From Actinoplanes xinjiangensis (GTDB lineage: Bacteria; Actinomycetota; Actinomycetes; Mycobacteriales; Micromonosporaceae): 64,000 nucleotides of DNA. The position numbers and the translations under genes were made by a program. Numbering within the stretch: the stretch's first letter is position 1; each line of letters starts with the position of its first letter. The DNA lies in the NCBI RefSeq assembly GCF_003148685.1, contig NZ_QGGR01000019.1, forward strand, positions 106,990 to 170,989, given 5' to 3'. Below, one piece after another: positions 1-8,440 of this stretch. A model generated the notes under the pieces. It was not told where the DNA came from. It saw nothing but the letters and a program-made list of their open reading frames with translations, and did not search any database.

Positions 1-70
1 CGGAATCCCCGGCGGCATCACCTCGGCCACAGGCCCCTCCCCCCTCTGCCGCCGGCACCGGCCGGTGCGG

Positions 71-2851
71 CTATGCCGCGTCGGCCGGTCTCCGGTTAGC
101 CGGCACGCCGTCAAGGCGACGACGTGCCGCGGCGACCGCCAGGCGGGCATGCTCCTTCGCCCCGATCTGCGCCACCAGTTGCGCGCGGGGAATCTCCAGG
201 GCGTACGGGATACCGGACGGCAGTGCCGCCAGGATCGCGTCGACGTCGATACCGCCGTCCCCGGGGTAGAGGCGTTCGAACCGTGCGGTGTGGATGAGCT
301 CCTCCCTGGTGGGCGGCACTCCCGGCGGCGCGTCACAGACGTGGGCGAAGTGGAACCACTCGGCCGGCAGCTCCCGCAGGTCGGCCACGCTGGAGCCGGA
401 GCGGGCGAAGTGCAGCAGGTCGATCAGGATGCCCGCGTTCGGCTGATCGGCCGCCCGCAGCACCCGGGTCGCCTCGGTGAGATCCGGTGTCTCGGTCCAC
501 GAGGGGAACTCCAGATCCATCGTGAGCCCGAGCGGGCGGGCCATCTGGCACAACCGCGCGTACCGGTCGATCTTGCGGTTGCGGTCCGGATCGGGCAGCT
601 GGACGATGACGTGGCGCGCACCGAGTTCCGCACCGGCCTCCAGGAAACGCTGGAAGTCACCCGGATCCTCGTCGGGCCCGATCCGGGCCAGTTCGATGTC
701 GAGCACCTCGACGCCGGTGGCCGCCAGGCGCACCTTCGTCGTGCGCATCAGGGCGGGGTCGGTGGCCAGCGGATAGTGCGGCTCGACCGGCGTCACCCGG
801 GTCAGGCGCAGACCGACATACCGGTATCCGGCGTCGGCGGCGGCCTCGACCAGCTCCGGTGGGGACAGGCTCAACGCCGTCAGGTGGGCCAACGAGTAGT
901 CGTGCTCCCGACCGTACGCCGGCTGGGGGGTGTCCCTGAGTCGCCGCAGGCGACGTTGGCGGTGCGCGGCCATCCGCACCGGTGCGCTGCTCGCGGCGCC
1001 GTAGCCGGCGTAGTCGCCGATACGCTGCACCACCTCGAAGAACAGCCGCGAGCCCAGCATCTCGGTGTAGAAGTGCAGGTACTCCCCGCCCTCGTCGCGG
1101 TCGTAGAGGATCGAGTGCTCACGCAGCGTGGCGAGCAGTTCCGGCTCCGGGGCGAGCCGGGCATCGAGGTCGTCGTAGTAGTTCCGCGGGATCCGCAGCA
1201 CCGGTGCGCCGAGCTCGCGCATGGCCTTGGCCGCGGCGATCACGTCGTCGCTGGCGAAGGCGATGTGCTGCGGGCTCGGCACGGCCGGCGCCCAGGAGCC
1301 GCGGCGCAGCGGCGCCGTGTTCAGCGTGATCCGGACGGTGCGCCCGGCATCGGTGGCCGACCGGCTGCGCAGCAACCCGAAGGGGGCGGCGAGTTCCGTG
1401 GTCTGGCCCGCCTGAAGGCCCAGAACCGTACGGTAGAAGAGAGCGACCTGGTCGAAGTCGTCTATCGGCTCGGTGAGAGCGATGTGGTCGGTCCCGGTCA
1501 CCAGGCCGTCCGTGCGGGCCTCGCCGTCGGTGGGCCCGAAGTCGGCGAGCCAACCGTTGCCGTCCGCGCCCGCCCGGCAGAAGAAGACCGCCGTCCCGTC
1601 GGGGGCCGCCACCGAACTGAGGTCGGCCTCCTCCGGTTGACGCACCCGGGGCAGCACCGGAGCGAGCAGCCGGGCGGCACGCTCGGCCGAACTGGCGGGA
1701 TCGCTGCTCTCCAGGCCGAGAGCACAGATCGCCGCGGTGCCGGGCGCGACCGTCCGCTGCGACGCGAAGTTGAGCAGGATGCGGGCATCACCCTGCTGCC
1801 ACAACTGCACCGGCTTGGAGCGGTGCTGCCCGGTCCGGGCGAACCCGAGCGCGGTCAGGGTCCGGGCGACGACCGGGCCGGAGACGTCGTCGACCGCCAG
1901 TTCGGTGAACATGTGACCGCCGAGACGTGGCGCCGGCGGCAGGCCGGGCCCGCGCAGTCGCCGACGCGCCACCGGTGGTCCGCCGACGCTGACCGACTCC
2001 TGGAGGGCGAGCAGCGAGCGCATCCCGTCGATGGCGGCGTGCCGGGGGTCGGCCTGGCGGTAGACGTCGTTGAACACCTCCAGTGACAGGGGGCCGTCGA
2101 ATCCGGTGGCCAGGACCTGGCTCACGAAGCCGGTCAGGTCGAACGAGCCCAGCCCGGGAAAGAGCCGGTGGTGGCGGCTCCACTCCACGACGTCCATCTT
2201 CAGCCGCGGCGCGTCGGCCAGTTGCAGGTGGAAAACCTTCGCGCCGGGCACCACCCGGATCCCGGCCGGGTCGTCGCCCCGGGACAGGACGTGGAAGCTG
2301 TCCAGGCACAGGCCGAGGGCCGGGTGGTCGGCACGGCGCACGATCCGCCACGCGTGGGCGTACGTGTTCACGAAGCGGCCCCAGGCCAGTGGCTCGTAGG
2401 CGATGCGCAGCCCGCGGGCGGCGGCCCGCTCGGCCAGCTCCCGTAGCTGGTCGGCGGCCAGGTCGTCGTCGTCGACGGCGTCGGGCGACTCCGACGACGC
2501 GACCAGCATCGTGGCGGCGCCGAGTTGTTCCAGGACGCCGAACTTGTGTTCCGCGCGGCGCAGGTTGGCCCGGAAGGTGTCGGGGGCGACGGCCTCGAAG
2601 TCGCGGAACGGCTGGTAGAGGTCGATGGTCAGGCCGCGGCGCGCGCATTCCTGCCGGATCCTCGCCGGTGACCACGCCGACGCGATGAGGTCACTCTCGA
2701 AGATCTCGATCCCGTGGAAGCCGGCTGCCGCCGCGGCGGCGAGTTTGTCCTCCAGGGTCCCGGACAGGCAGGCGGTGGCGATCGTCAGGTGCGGGCCGGT
2801 GGACGGGCCGGCGGTCGCGGTTCGAGCAGCATCATGATCGGCGATGAGCAT
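71..2851 (-). CDS. Three-domain fusion: DHS dehydratase (QsuB/QuiC-like) + HPPD-like domain + second TIM barrel
   Basis: Protein of about 926 residues. Residues 20-285 form an AP-endonuclease-2-type TIM barrel like 3-dehydroshikimate dehydratase, which makes protocatechuate from dehydroshikimate; likely metal ligands are E153 (YEPLAWG), D184 (LDSFH), Q210 and E258 (LEVFN). Residues 313-625 are a vicinal-oxygen-chelate domain like 4-hydroxyphenylpyruvate dioxygenase, keeping a two-His-one-Glu set (H456, H529, E606). Known QsuB/QuiC1 proteins stop about here, near 620-635 residues. This one continues into a second sugar-isomerase-like barrel, residues 648-905, with its own candidate ligands E781, D811, H837 and E886. 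ATG 2851 was chosen because GAGGAAGG lies nine bases upstream; 40 extra upstream codons are open but carry no domain. The role in quinate/shikimate catabolism is inferred. The third domain's reaction is unknown. Confidence 0.85.
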   Translation of the reverse strand: MLIADHDAARTATAGPSTGPHLTIATACLSGTLEDKLAAAAAAGFHGIEIFESDLIASAWSPARIRQECARRGLTIDLYQPFRDFEAVAPDTFRANLRRAEHKFGVLEQLGAATMLVASSESPDAVDDDDLAADQLRELAERAAARGLRIAYEPLAWGRFVNTYAHAWRIVRRADHPALGLCLDSFHVLSRGDDPAGIRVVPGAKVFHLQLADAPRLKMDVVEWSRHHRLFPGLGSFDLTGFVSQVLATGFDGPLSLEVFNDVYRQADPRHAAIDGMRSLLALQESVSVGGPPVARRRLRGPGLPPAPRLGGHMFTELAVDDVSGPVVARTLTALGFARTGQHRSKPVQLWQQGDARILLNFASQRTVAPGTAAICALGLESSDPASSAERAARLLAPVLPRVRQPEEADLSSVAAPDGTAVFFCRAGADGNGWLADFGPTDGEARTDGLVTGTDHIALTEPIDDFDQVALFYRTVLGLQAGQTTELAAPFGLLRSRSATDAGRTVRITLNTAPLRRGSWAPAVPSPQHIAFASDDVIAAAKAMRELGAPVLRIPRNYYDDLDARLAPEPELLATLREHSILYDRDEGGEYLHFYTEMLGSRLFFEVVQRIGDYAGYGAASSAPVRMAAHRQRRLRRLRDTPQPAYGREHDYSLAHLTALSLSPPELVEAAADAGYRYVGLRLTRVTPVEPHYPLATDPALMRTTKVRLAATGVEVLDIELARIGPDEDPGDFQRFLEAGAELGARHVIVQLPDPDRNRKIDRYARLCQMARPLGLTMDLEFPSWTETPDLTEATRVLRAADQPNAGILIDLLHFARSGSSVADLRELPAEWFHFAHVCDAPPGVPPTREELIHTARFERLYPGDGGIDVDAILAALPSGIPYALEIPRAQLVAQIGAKEHARLAVAAARRRLDGVPANRRPADAA

Positions 2852-2974
2852 GGTGCACTGCCTTCCTCGATGGCTTCGCCCGGCTTCGAGACGGGCTCGG
2901 CGAGGCGCCGGGGGACGACGGAAGGTGTATCGCTGCCGAGGGTTCCGCGTGCGGGCGGTGCCGTCGACCACAAT

Positions 2975-2999
2975 GTATGTACTAGTTAGTTAGTTATAC
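2975..2999. promoter_or_regulatory. Candidate TetR operator between divergent genes
   Basis: An AT-rich 25-bp imperfect inverted repeat, bounded by GTAT and ATAC and containing ACTAGT followed by three TAGT/TAGTT units. It lies between the fusion gene (start 2851, minus) and the TetR gene (start 3072, plus). Its base composition stands out from the GC-rich flanks. Assignment to the neighbouring TetR protein is inference. Confidence 0.45.
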
Positions 3000-3071
3000 G
3001 CGCCGAGTGGCGGAGGAGGAAGAGCCGCGACCATCGAGACTAAGGTGAATCCTCGATCGAAGGAGGGCCGT

Positions 3072-3731
3072 GTGGCCACGCAGACGCCGGACTCGCCAGC
3101 AACGGCCCCCGTCACCAGAGACGCCGAACGAACCCGGTCCGAGATCCTCGCCGTCGCGACCCGCGAGTTCGCCGACAAGGGCTTCGCCGGCGCCCGGGTC
3201 GACGAGATCGCCGCGAAGACCCGCACCACCAAGCGGATGATCTACTACTACTTCGGCGGCAAGGAAGGCCTGTACATCTCAGCACTCGAGCAGGCCTACA
3301 CCGGGATCCGCGCCCTCGAACAGCAGGTCGACGTGGAGCACCTCGACCCCACCGAGGCGATCCGGCAGCTCACCGCCCTCACGTTCGACCACCACGAGTC
3401 GCATCCGGACTTCATCCGGCTGGTCAGCATCGAGAACATTCACTACGCCCGGCACATCGCCCGCTCCGAGATCCTGGCGGGCCTGGCCAACCCGGCACTG
3501 GACGCGCTGACCCGGATCCTCGAGCGCGGCCGCGCGGCCGGCCGGTTCCGCGACGACGTCGACCCGATCGACGTACACATGATGATCAGCGCGTTCTGCG
3601 TCTTCCGGACCGCCAACCGGTACACCTTCAAGGCGATCTTCAAGCGCGACATGCTCGACCCCGGCCTCCGCGAGCACTACCGGACCATGATCGGTGACCT
3701 CGTGCTGGAGTATCTGACCGCCGCGGAGTGA
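3072..3731 (+). CDS. TetR/AcrR family transcriptional regulator
   Basis: About 219 residues. The N-terminal helix-turn-helix spans roughly residues 16-62: RSEILAVATREFADKGFAG, then the recognition stretch TTKRMIYYYFGGKEGLY, a typical TetR signature. The C-terminal all-helical ligand domain resembles regulators of aromatic-acid catabolism. GTG 3072 is preferred over the ATG at 3045 because AAGGAGGG lies just upstream of it. It is divergent from the dehydroshikimate dehydratase fusion with an AT-rich palindrome between them, so it probably represses that gene and itself until a shikimate- or protocatechuate-type ligand binds. The ligand is not visible in the sequence. Confidence 0.85.
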   Translation: MATQTPDSPATAPVTRDAERTRSEILAVATREFADKGFAGARVDEIAAKTRTTKRMIYYYFGGKEGLYISALEQAYTGIRALEQQVDVEHLDPTEAIRQLTALTFDHHESHPDFIRLVSIENIHYARHIARSEILAGLANPALDALTRILERGRAAGRFRDDVDPIDVHMMISAFCVFRTANRYTFKAIFKRDMLDPGLREHYRTMIGDLVLEYLTAAE

Positions 3732-3759
3732 CCGGTCGCCGCGGCTCTTCTCGCCGCCG

Positions 3760-4422
3760 TCAGGACCTCTGCGCCGATGCGAGGTCGATCGTGTGCTCGG
3801 TCGTGTACCGGTTACACGCGTATTCACGGTCCGTGCCCAGGCATTCTCCCCAGCGCAGGACGAACTCCTCGGTGAAGCGTTTGTCGCGATCGAATGCGGC
3901 GACGACCCCGGCCCTACCGTGGCGCTTGACCGTGATGCCGCCTTCGGAGTCCTCGCACCACGCGGACCCGCCGACGACCCGGTCGTTGCCACTGGAGAAC
4001 ACCACTGTCGGCAGACTCCACTGGTTGACGGCGTTGTTGCCGTCCGTACGGCAATCCAGTGTCTGCTTCTTCGTGGTGATGTTCGTGGCGACTGCTTTGA
4101 CCTGCACCGCGCTGTCCGTCACCACGACGTCGGTGAACGTGATCATGAACAGGTCGACGGCCATGCCGTCAGCCCGGATGTACGGATCGGGCGGGTAGTC
4201 CGGCAGCGCGTAGAAGCCGTTGTGCAGATCGGGCAACCGGCTGTTGTTGACGGCGTCGCCGACTCGCTCCCAGAGGAAGACCAGACAGCTGATCAGCATG
4301 ATCGGGACGCTCAGCACACAGATCCAGAACATGCCCATCGCCTGGCGTTCCTGCCGCCAGGGCTCATACACCGGCACGGCTCGGCACCCCCGGCAGATCA
4401 GGTCGCCGGAGGCCCCGCCCAC
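3760..4422 (-). CDS. Hypothetical single-pass membrane protein
   Basis: About 220 residues, no family recognised. From GTG 4422 there is a short segment with a CRGC pair (residues 10-13), then a hydrophobic helix, about residues 30-50 (FWICVLSVPIMLISCLVF), and an outside domain of about 165 residues with four cysteines, probably disulphide-bonded. A shorter protein from ATG 4338 would begin directly with the membrane helix; neither start has a strong ribosome site. It is convergent with the TetR gene, leaving 28 bases between the stops. A long opposite-strand frame over the same bases looks like a GC-skew shadow. Confidence 0.55.
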   Translation of the reverse strand: MGGASGDLICRGCRAVPVYEPWRQERQAMGMFWICVLSVPIMLISCLVFLWERVGDAVNNSRLPDLHNGFYALPDYPPDPYIRADGMAVDLFMITFTDVVVTDSAVQVKAVATNITTKKQTLDCRTDGNNAVNQWSLPTVVFSSGNDRVVGGSAWCEDSEGGITVKRHGRAGVVAAFDRDKRFTEEFVLRWGECLGTDREYACNRYTTEHTIDLASAQRS

Positions 4423-4560
4423 ACCGCGGCCCGAGGATCACGTCGCCGGGATCGACCATGACCGGCCAACGCCTCAGCCGGCGGCCGGGGTGTGACCGGC
4501 ATTCGTTCTTCACGCCATCGAGTGATCGATTCCTACCGCGAACCGGCTCGGCCGGGTACC

Positions 4561-4578
4561 GGCTCGCGGCAACGAGCC
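4561..4578 (-). terminator. Weak hairpin downstream of the ribosomal protein operon
   Basis: GGCTCG and CGAGCC form a six-base-pair stem with a six-base loop, 35 bases past the S14 stop on the minus strand. There is no U-tract. The rest of the 190-base gap (4423-4612) shows nothing else I can name. Confidence 0.3.
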
Positions 4579-4612
4579 CGCACCCGGCCGATCTCAGGCG
4601 ACGGCCGCCGGA

Positions 4613-4906
4613 CTACCAGGAGGCCTTGCGGATCCCGGGCAGTTCGCCGCGTAGCGCCATCTCCCGGAATCGCACCCGGGACAGGCCGAAGCGGCTGAAC
4701 ACACCGCGCGGTCGTCCGTCGATCATGTCCCGGTTGCGGCGGCGCGACGGGCTGGAGTCGCGGGGCAGCCCGGCCAGGGCGCGCATCGCGCCGGCCCGCG
4801 TCTCCGGATCGAGTACCTGCCTCTTGAGTTCGGCGCGGCGGTCGAAGTGCCGGGTGGACAGGTCGGTGCGGCGCTTCTCCCGCTCGGTGAGGCTGCGGCG
4901 CGCCAT
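4613..4906 (-). CDS. rpsN: 30S ribosomal protein S14, zinc-independent form
   Basis: 97 residues, starting MARRSLTEREKRR and ending RGELPGIRKASW, the standard S14 C-terminus. It is the long bacterial form and lacks the two CxxC pairs of zinc-binding S14. In actinobacteria such cysteine-free copies are made during zinc starvation under Zur control and replace the zinc form in the 30S subunit. It is the last gene of the rpmB-rpmG-rpsN set. Its ATG shares one base with the rpmG stop (TGATG), so translation is probably coupled. Confidence 0.93.
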   Translation of the reverse strand: MARRSLTEREKRRTDLSTRHFDRRAELKRQVLDPETRAGAMRALAGLPRDSSPSRRRNRDMIDGRPRGVFSRFGLSRVRFREMALRGELPGIRKASW

Positions 4907-5073
4907 CAGCGGTCCTCGCGGAAGTCGACGTGACGACGGGCGACCGGATCGAACTTGCGCAGGACCAGGCGGTCGGGGTCGTTGCGGCGGTTCTTGCGGG
5001 TGACGTACGTGTACCCGGTACCGCCGGTGCTGCGCAGCTTGATGACGGGCCGGACATCGGTGCTCTTGGCCAT
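4906..5073 (-). CDS. rpmG: 50S ribosomal protein L33, zinc-independent form
   Basis: 55 residues: MAKSTDVRPVIKLRSTGGTG, then a YTYVTRKNRRNDPDRL core. It has no cysteine at all, whereas the zinc-binding L33 has two CxxC pairs. It lies between rpmB and rpsN with one-base TGATG overlaps at both ends, indicating a single coupled operon. Its role is to replace zinc L33 in the 50S subunit when zinc is short. Confidence 0.93.
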   Translation of the reverse strand: MAKSTDVRPVIKLRSTGGTGYTYVTRKNRRNDPDRLVLRKFDPVARRHVDFREDR

Positions 5074-5306
5074 CAGATCTTCACTCCCTTGGCACGCAGC
5101 CGGGCGACCACGGAGTCGATGCCGTCCCGGTCGATGATCTTGATCCCGGTGGTGCTGACGTTGAGCCGGATCGACGTGCCGTCGGCGAGGCGGTAGCGGC
5201 GGCGCTGGACATTGGGGTTCCAGCGGCGGCGGGTGCGGCGATGGGAGTGCGACACGGCGTTGCCGAAGCTGGGCTTGGCGCCGGTCACGTCACAGACGTT
5301 GGACAT
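5073..5306 (-). CDS. rpmB: 50S ribosomal protein L28, zinc-independent form
   Basis: 77 residues beginning MSNVCDVTGAKPSFGNAVSH. Zinc-type L28 has CDVC at this point; here the second cysteine is Thr and no second CxxC pair exists, so it cannot hold a structural zinc. It is first in the operon, with its ATG 17 bases from a Zur-box palindrome. There is no Shine-Dalgarno sequence in those 17 bases. A TGTAAA sequence there could be a -10 element giving a nearly leaderless mRNA. It is repressed by Zur when zinc is plentiful (inference from the box and family knowledge). Confidence 0.93.
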   Translation of the reverse strand: MSNVCDVTGAKPSFGNAVSHSHRRTRRRWNPNVQRRRYRLADGTSIRLNVSTTGIKIIDRDGIDSVVARLRAKGVKI

Positions 5307-5310
5307 GGTG

Positions 5311-5345
5311 CCGACTTTACAATGAAAATCGTTTCCAACAAGATG
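5311..5345. promoter_or_regulatory. Zur box with -10 element, divergent promoter (copy 1)
   Basis: TGAAAATCGTTTCCA at 5323-5337 matches the actinobacterial Zur palindrome (TGAAAATnATTTTCA-like). TACAAT at 5318-5323 is a good -10 for the rightward CobW-like gene and touches the box, so bound Zur would block it. The full 35-base stretch recurs at 20313-20347 with one base changed. Confidence 0.8.
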
Positions 5346-6625
5346 TGGGGGTGAGCGCGAACCCGATCACCGACACCCTGCCCTCCTCGTTGGACCACCG
5401 GCCCGCCGTCACCGTGCTGTCCGGCTTCTCCCCCGGCGCGGTCCATGCGACCGCCCAGGCGCTGCTGATCGCCGAGGACCGGCTGCTGGCGATCCAGCAC
5501 GACCTCACCGGCATCCGCGACGGCATCCTTCGGCGTACGGTGCGCTCGGCCACCGGGCCGATCGAGGACGTCACCACCGAGTTGGTGCACGGCTGCGTCT
5601 CCTGCACCCTGCGCGAGGACGTGCTGCCCACCCTGGTCCGCCTCGCCCGCACCCACCCCGGCAGTGACCTGCTGCTGGTCCTGCCGCCCGCGGTGGAACC
5701 CGAGGCGGTCGCATCCGCCTCCGAACACTGCACGGTGGACGGCACACCGGTCACCGAAGTGGTCCGCTTCGACTCGTACGTCACCGTCGTCGACGCCGAT
5801 CGCTTCCTCGACGACCTGATCGCCACCGACGACCTGAGCGACCGCGATCTGCACGCCGCCGGCGACGACCATCGCGCCGTCGCCGAAGTCGTGGTGCACC
5901 AGGTCGAATTCAGCGACACCGTCGTGCTGTGGAGCCGCCCCGACACCGACGCGCTGGACCTCAGCCGGGTCGGCACTCTGATCCACCGGCTCGCGCCCTG
6001 GTCCATCCAGGTGAGCGTCGCCACGACAGGCCGACTCGACTGCACCGGGCTCAGCACCCTCGTCCGCCGTACCGGCCGCCACGACCCGCGCCGGCCCGGC
6101 ATGCTCGGCCTCGCACTGGAAGGCCGGCCCATCGCGGTAGCCGACACCGACTCCTCCGACGTCACCTCGATGCTGTTCGAGACCCGGCGCCCGTTCCATC
6201 CGCAACGGCTGCACGACGCCCTGGAAGAGATCACCGAACACGCACTGCGCGGGCGAGGACAGCTCTGGATCGCCAGCCAGCCGGACACCGTGCTCGCCTT
6301 CGAGTTCGCCGGAGGCGGCGTCACCCTCGGCACCCTCGGGTACTGGCTGGCCGCCCTCCCGGCCGAACGCTGGACCGAGACCAGCGACGAGCGCCAGATC
6401 GCCGCCGACCTCTCCTGGGATCCCTACTACGGCGACCGCCGCACCGCACTCGCCCTGATCGGCCTGCACCTCGACCACACCGGCGTCACCGCACTGCTGA
6501 ACGACTGCCTGCTCACCGACGCCGAACTCGCCGACGGCTTCGACGCCTGGCCCCACCTGCCCGACCCGTTCGCCGGCTGCTTCCCGCTGACCGACGCCAT
6601 CACCACCGAGGAGAACCGACCGTGA
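5345..6625 (+). CDS. CobW/COG0523-like protein with degenerate GTPase motifs (copy 1)
   Basis: About 426 residues. COG0523 proteins are GTP-driven metal chaperones; many are Zur-regulated. The fold is recognisable from the C-terminal CobW_C domain (about residues 280-410: FETRRPFHPQRLHDAL, then a TLGYWLAALP segment). The N-domain has lost its catalytic signatures: the Walker A position reads SGFSPGAVHATAQ with no GKT/S, the CxCC metal motif is CVSC, and no NKxD is present. It therefore probably does not hydrolyse GTP. Start is uncertain: GTG 5345 or GTG 5351, neither with a ribosome site. It overlaps the next gene by GTGA. A related protein lies at 20372-21301 behind the same promoter sequence. 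Confidence 0.8.
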   Translation: MGVSANPITDTLPSSLDHRPAVTVLSGFSPGAVHATAQALLIAEDRLLAIQHDLTGIRDGILRRTVRSATGPIEDVTTELVHGCVSCTLREDVLPTLVRLARTHPGSDLLLVLPPAVEPEAVASASEHCTVDGTPVTEVVRFDSYVTVVDADRFLDDLIATDDLSDRDLHAAGDDHRAVAEVVVHQVEFSDTVVLWSRPDTDALDLSRVGTLIHRLAPWSIQVSVATTGRLDCTGLSTLVRRTGRHDPRRPGMLGLALEGRPIAVADTDSSDVTSMLFETRRPFHPQRLHDALEEITEHALRGRGQLWIASQPDTVLAFEFAGGGVTLGTLGYWLAALPAERWTETSDERQIAADLSWDPYYGDRRTALALIGLHLDHTGVTALLNDCLLTDAELADGFDAWPHLPDPFAGCFPLTDAITTEENRP

Positions 6626-6873
6626 AACCCGGCATCCATCCCGGCTACCACCCTGTGGTCTACCGCGACCGCAGCGCCGATTTCGCCTTCCTCACCCGAT
6701 CCACCGCCACCAGCGACAAGACCATCGACTGGGAGGACGGCAACACCTACCCGGTGATCGACGTGCAGATCTCCGCGGCCAGCCACCCGTTCTGGACCGG
6801 CCGGCAACGGGTTCTCGACACCGCCGGCCGGGTGGAGAAGTTCCGCGCCAAGTACGCCCGCAAAGCCAAGTGA
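6622..6873 (+). CDS. rpmE2: 50S ribosomal protein L31 type B (zinc-independent)
   Basis: 83 residues: MKPGIHPGYHPVVYRDRSAD, with the SHPFWTGRQRVLDTAGRVEK segment typical of type B L31. The zinc-binding cysteines of type A L31 are absent. GTG 6622 overlaps the previous stop (GTGA) and has GAGGAGA upstream at 6609-6615. It is co-transcribed with the CobW-like gene from the Zur-controlled promoter. Type B L31 replaces the zinc form and frees ribosomal zinc during starvation. Confidence 0.92.
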   Translation: MKPGIHPGYHPVVYRDRSADFAFLTRSTATSDKTIDWEDGNTYPVIDVQISAASHPFWTGRQRVLDTAGRVEKFRAKYARKAK

Positions 6874-6930
6874 CCGGTGGTGGGCAGCACCGGGGTGCCA
6901 CCCACCACCGGTCCCTGCTACTGTCCCGTC

Positions 6931-6950
6931 GAAAACGAGATTCGTTTTCA
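6931..6950. promoter_or_regulatory. Zur-like palindrome before the surface-protein operon
   Basis: GAAAACGA and TCGTTTTC form perfect eight-base arms with three bases between (6931-6949). An overlapping 15-mer, CGAGATTCGTTTTCA (6936-6950), matches the Zur box fully in its right half and partly in its left. The first gene's ribosome site (GAAGGAGA) begins eight bases later. Which register Zur uses cannot be decided here. Confidence 0.6.
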
Positions 6951-6970
6951 TTAACTGGAAGGAGACGTGC

Positions 6971-8440
6971 GTGAAGAGACCCTCCACAGGGGTCGCGTCC
7001 AGCATCGCCGGTCTCACCCTTGCGGCAGCCGTCCTGTTCGGCGCCACTCCCGCACTCGCCGCCGACCCGGTGGTGCTGTCCAAAGGGCACACCGACGCCG
7101 TCGACGTGCGTTATGACGGTGGCGAGCTGAGCCTGAAGGTCAAGGACGACACGGTGAGTCCTGCGGTGGTGCGCGACCCGGCCGACGTCACGTTCCAGGT
7201 GCTGCCCGCGGCCGAGACCGTCGTGCCGGACCTGCCGGCGTTCTCGTTCCTCGGCGCACCCGGGAGCAGGATCTGGATGCTGCCGCAGGTCCAGGACCCG
7301 GCGCTGCTCTGGCCCGGCTGGAACACCACCACCCTGAACTCCGGTGTCTTCGCCGGCGACAGGATCGGCATCAGCCTCGTCGGGGTGGACGGCCCCGGTG
7401 ACGTGACCCTGTTCGACACCAACTCCCTCGGCACCCCGAACATCAAGTTCCGCAGCGACGACGGGCTGCCCGACCGGCTCGACGTCCCGGTGCACACCCA
7501 CGCCCACGCGGGGTGGGTGTTCTCCGCGACCGGCACGTACACGCTGAAGTTCCAGGCCGACGCCACCCTGGCCGACGGGACCACGCTGACCACCGGACCG
7601 GTCGACTACAGGTTCGTCGTCGGTGACCTCCAAGCCGGTGGCGGTGACCTGAGCCTCAGCATCTCCGGCATGTCCGAGGGCGAGTACCAGCCCGGCGACA
7701 CCGTCACACTGCAGGCCGTGCAGTCCCCGCAGGGGCCACTGACGAAGTACCGGTGGTTCAGCAAGAAACCGACTGAGGACGAGTTCACGCCGATCGAGGG
7801 CGAGACCGGCGCGTCGTACGGCTTCACCGCGACGCGGGCACTCAACGGCACCCAGTACGTCGTCAAGCTGTACGACGGCGACAAGGCCGTGGCCACCAGC
7901 GCCGAGGCCTGGCTGTGGGTCGCCTTCCCGCCGGAGGGCAGCAGCGCGGCCAAGTCGGTGACCGCCACCATCAACGCCGCCGACGGCGCGCTCGTGATCA
8001 GCGTCGATCCCGAGAACCGTGCCGTCACCCTGCCGGCGGCCGTGCTGTCCGCGGCCGGCGACCGGTGGGAGAGCACCGGTGCGCTCAAGCCGGTCACCGT
8101 CACCGACACCCGGGCGGCCGAGCCCGGCTGGACCGCATCCGGGCAGGTGGCCGACGGGTTCAAGACCGAGGACGGCAAGACCTTCACCGGCGGCCACCTC
8201 GGCTGGACGCCCAGCATCACCGCGCAGGGCAGCGGGCAGGGCGTGGTGGCCGGGCCGGTCGCCCATCCGTACGGCACCGTTCAGCCGCACACCGGCCTCG
8301 GCGGCAGCGCCGTGCTGGCCTCCGCCCCGAACGGCGAGGGCCTGGGCACCGCCCAGCTCGACGCGCAGCTGAAGCTCAGCGTTCCGACCGACACGGCGGC
8401 CGGCACCTATGCCGGCACCCTGACCCTGACCGCCATCTGA
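6971..8440 (+). CDS. Choice-of-anchor M surface protein with ABC-transporter-associated C-terminal repeat
   Basis: 489 residues. Signal peptide about 1-31 (MKRPSTGVASSIAGL...PALAA). Residues 33-215 are one choice-of-anchor M domain (TIGR03769 type), with the GHTD motif early and THAHAGW late. Residues 220-305 are an Ig-like domain, and 310-489 match the repeat of TIGR03773-type 'anchored repeat ABC-transporter-associated' proteins. There is no sortase signal or C-terminal membrane helix, so attachment to the cell is unclear. GTG 6971 follows GAAGGAGA. The last 270 residues are closely repeated in the 1071-residue protein at 16571. The presumed role is extracellular metal capture for the importer downstream (inference). 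Confidence 0.8.
   Translation: MKRPSTGVASSIAGLTLAAAVLFGATPALAADPVVLSKGHTDAVDVRYDGGELSLKVKDDTVSPAVVRDPADVTFQVLPAAETVVPDLPAFSFLGAPGSRIWMLPQVQDPALLWPGWNTTTLNSGVFAGDRIGISLVGVDGPGDVTLFDTNSLGTPNIKFRSDDGLPDRLDVPVHTHAHAGWVFSATGTYTLKFQADATLADGTTLTTGPVDYRFVVGDLQAGGGDLSLSISGMSEGEYQPGDTVTLQAVQSPQGPLTKYRWFSKKPTEDEFTPIEGETGASYGFTATRALNGTQYVVKLYDGDKAVATSAEAWLWVAFPPEGSSAAKSVTATINAADGALVISVDPENRAVTLPAAVLSAAGDRWESTGALKPVTVTDTRAAEPGWTASGQVADGFKTEDGKTFTGGHLGWTPSITAQGSGQGVVAGPVAHPYGTVQPHTGLGGSAVLASAPNGEGLGTAQLDAQLKLSVPTDTAAGTYAGTLTLTAI

Noticed and set aside
1..18. Possible start of another minus-strand gene (ATG at 18-16 after GAGGTG)
   Set aside because: Only six codons are visible (MPPGIP); too little to name or support. 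GCCGGCACC/GGTGCGGC near 50-70 could be a terminator of the fusion gene, but the stem is imperfect.
65..2086. Long plus-strand open frame opposite the dehydratase fusion
   Set aside because: Composition is Arg/Gly/Gln-rich without domains and it is antisense to a protein with clear catalytic residues; a GC-skew shadow.
5285..6556. Minus-strand open frame of 423 codons opposite the CobW-like gene
   Set aside because: Gly/Val/Gln-rich shadow; it also runs through the Zur box and part of rpmB.
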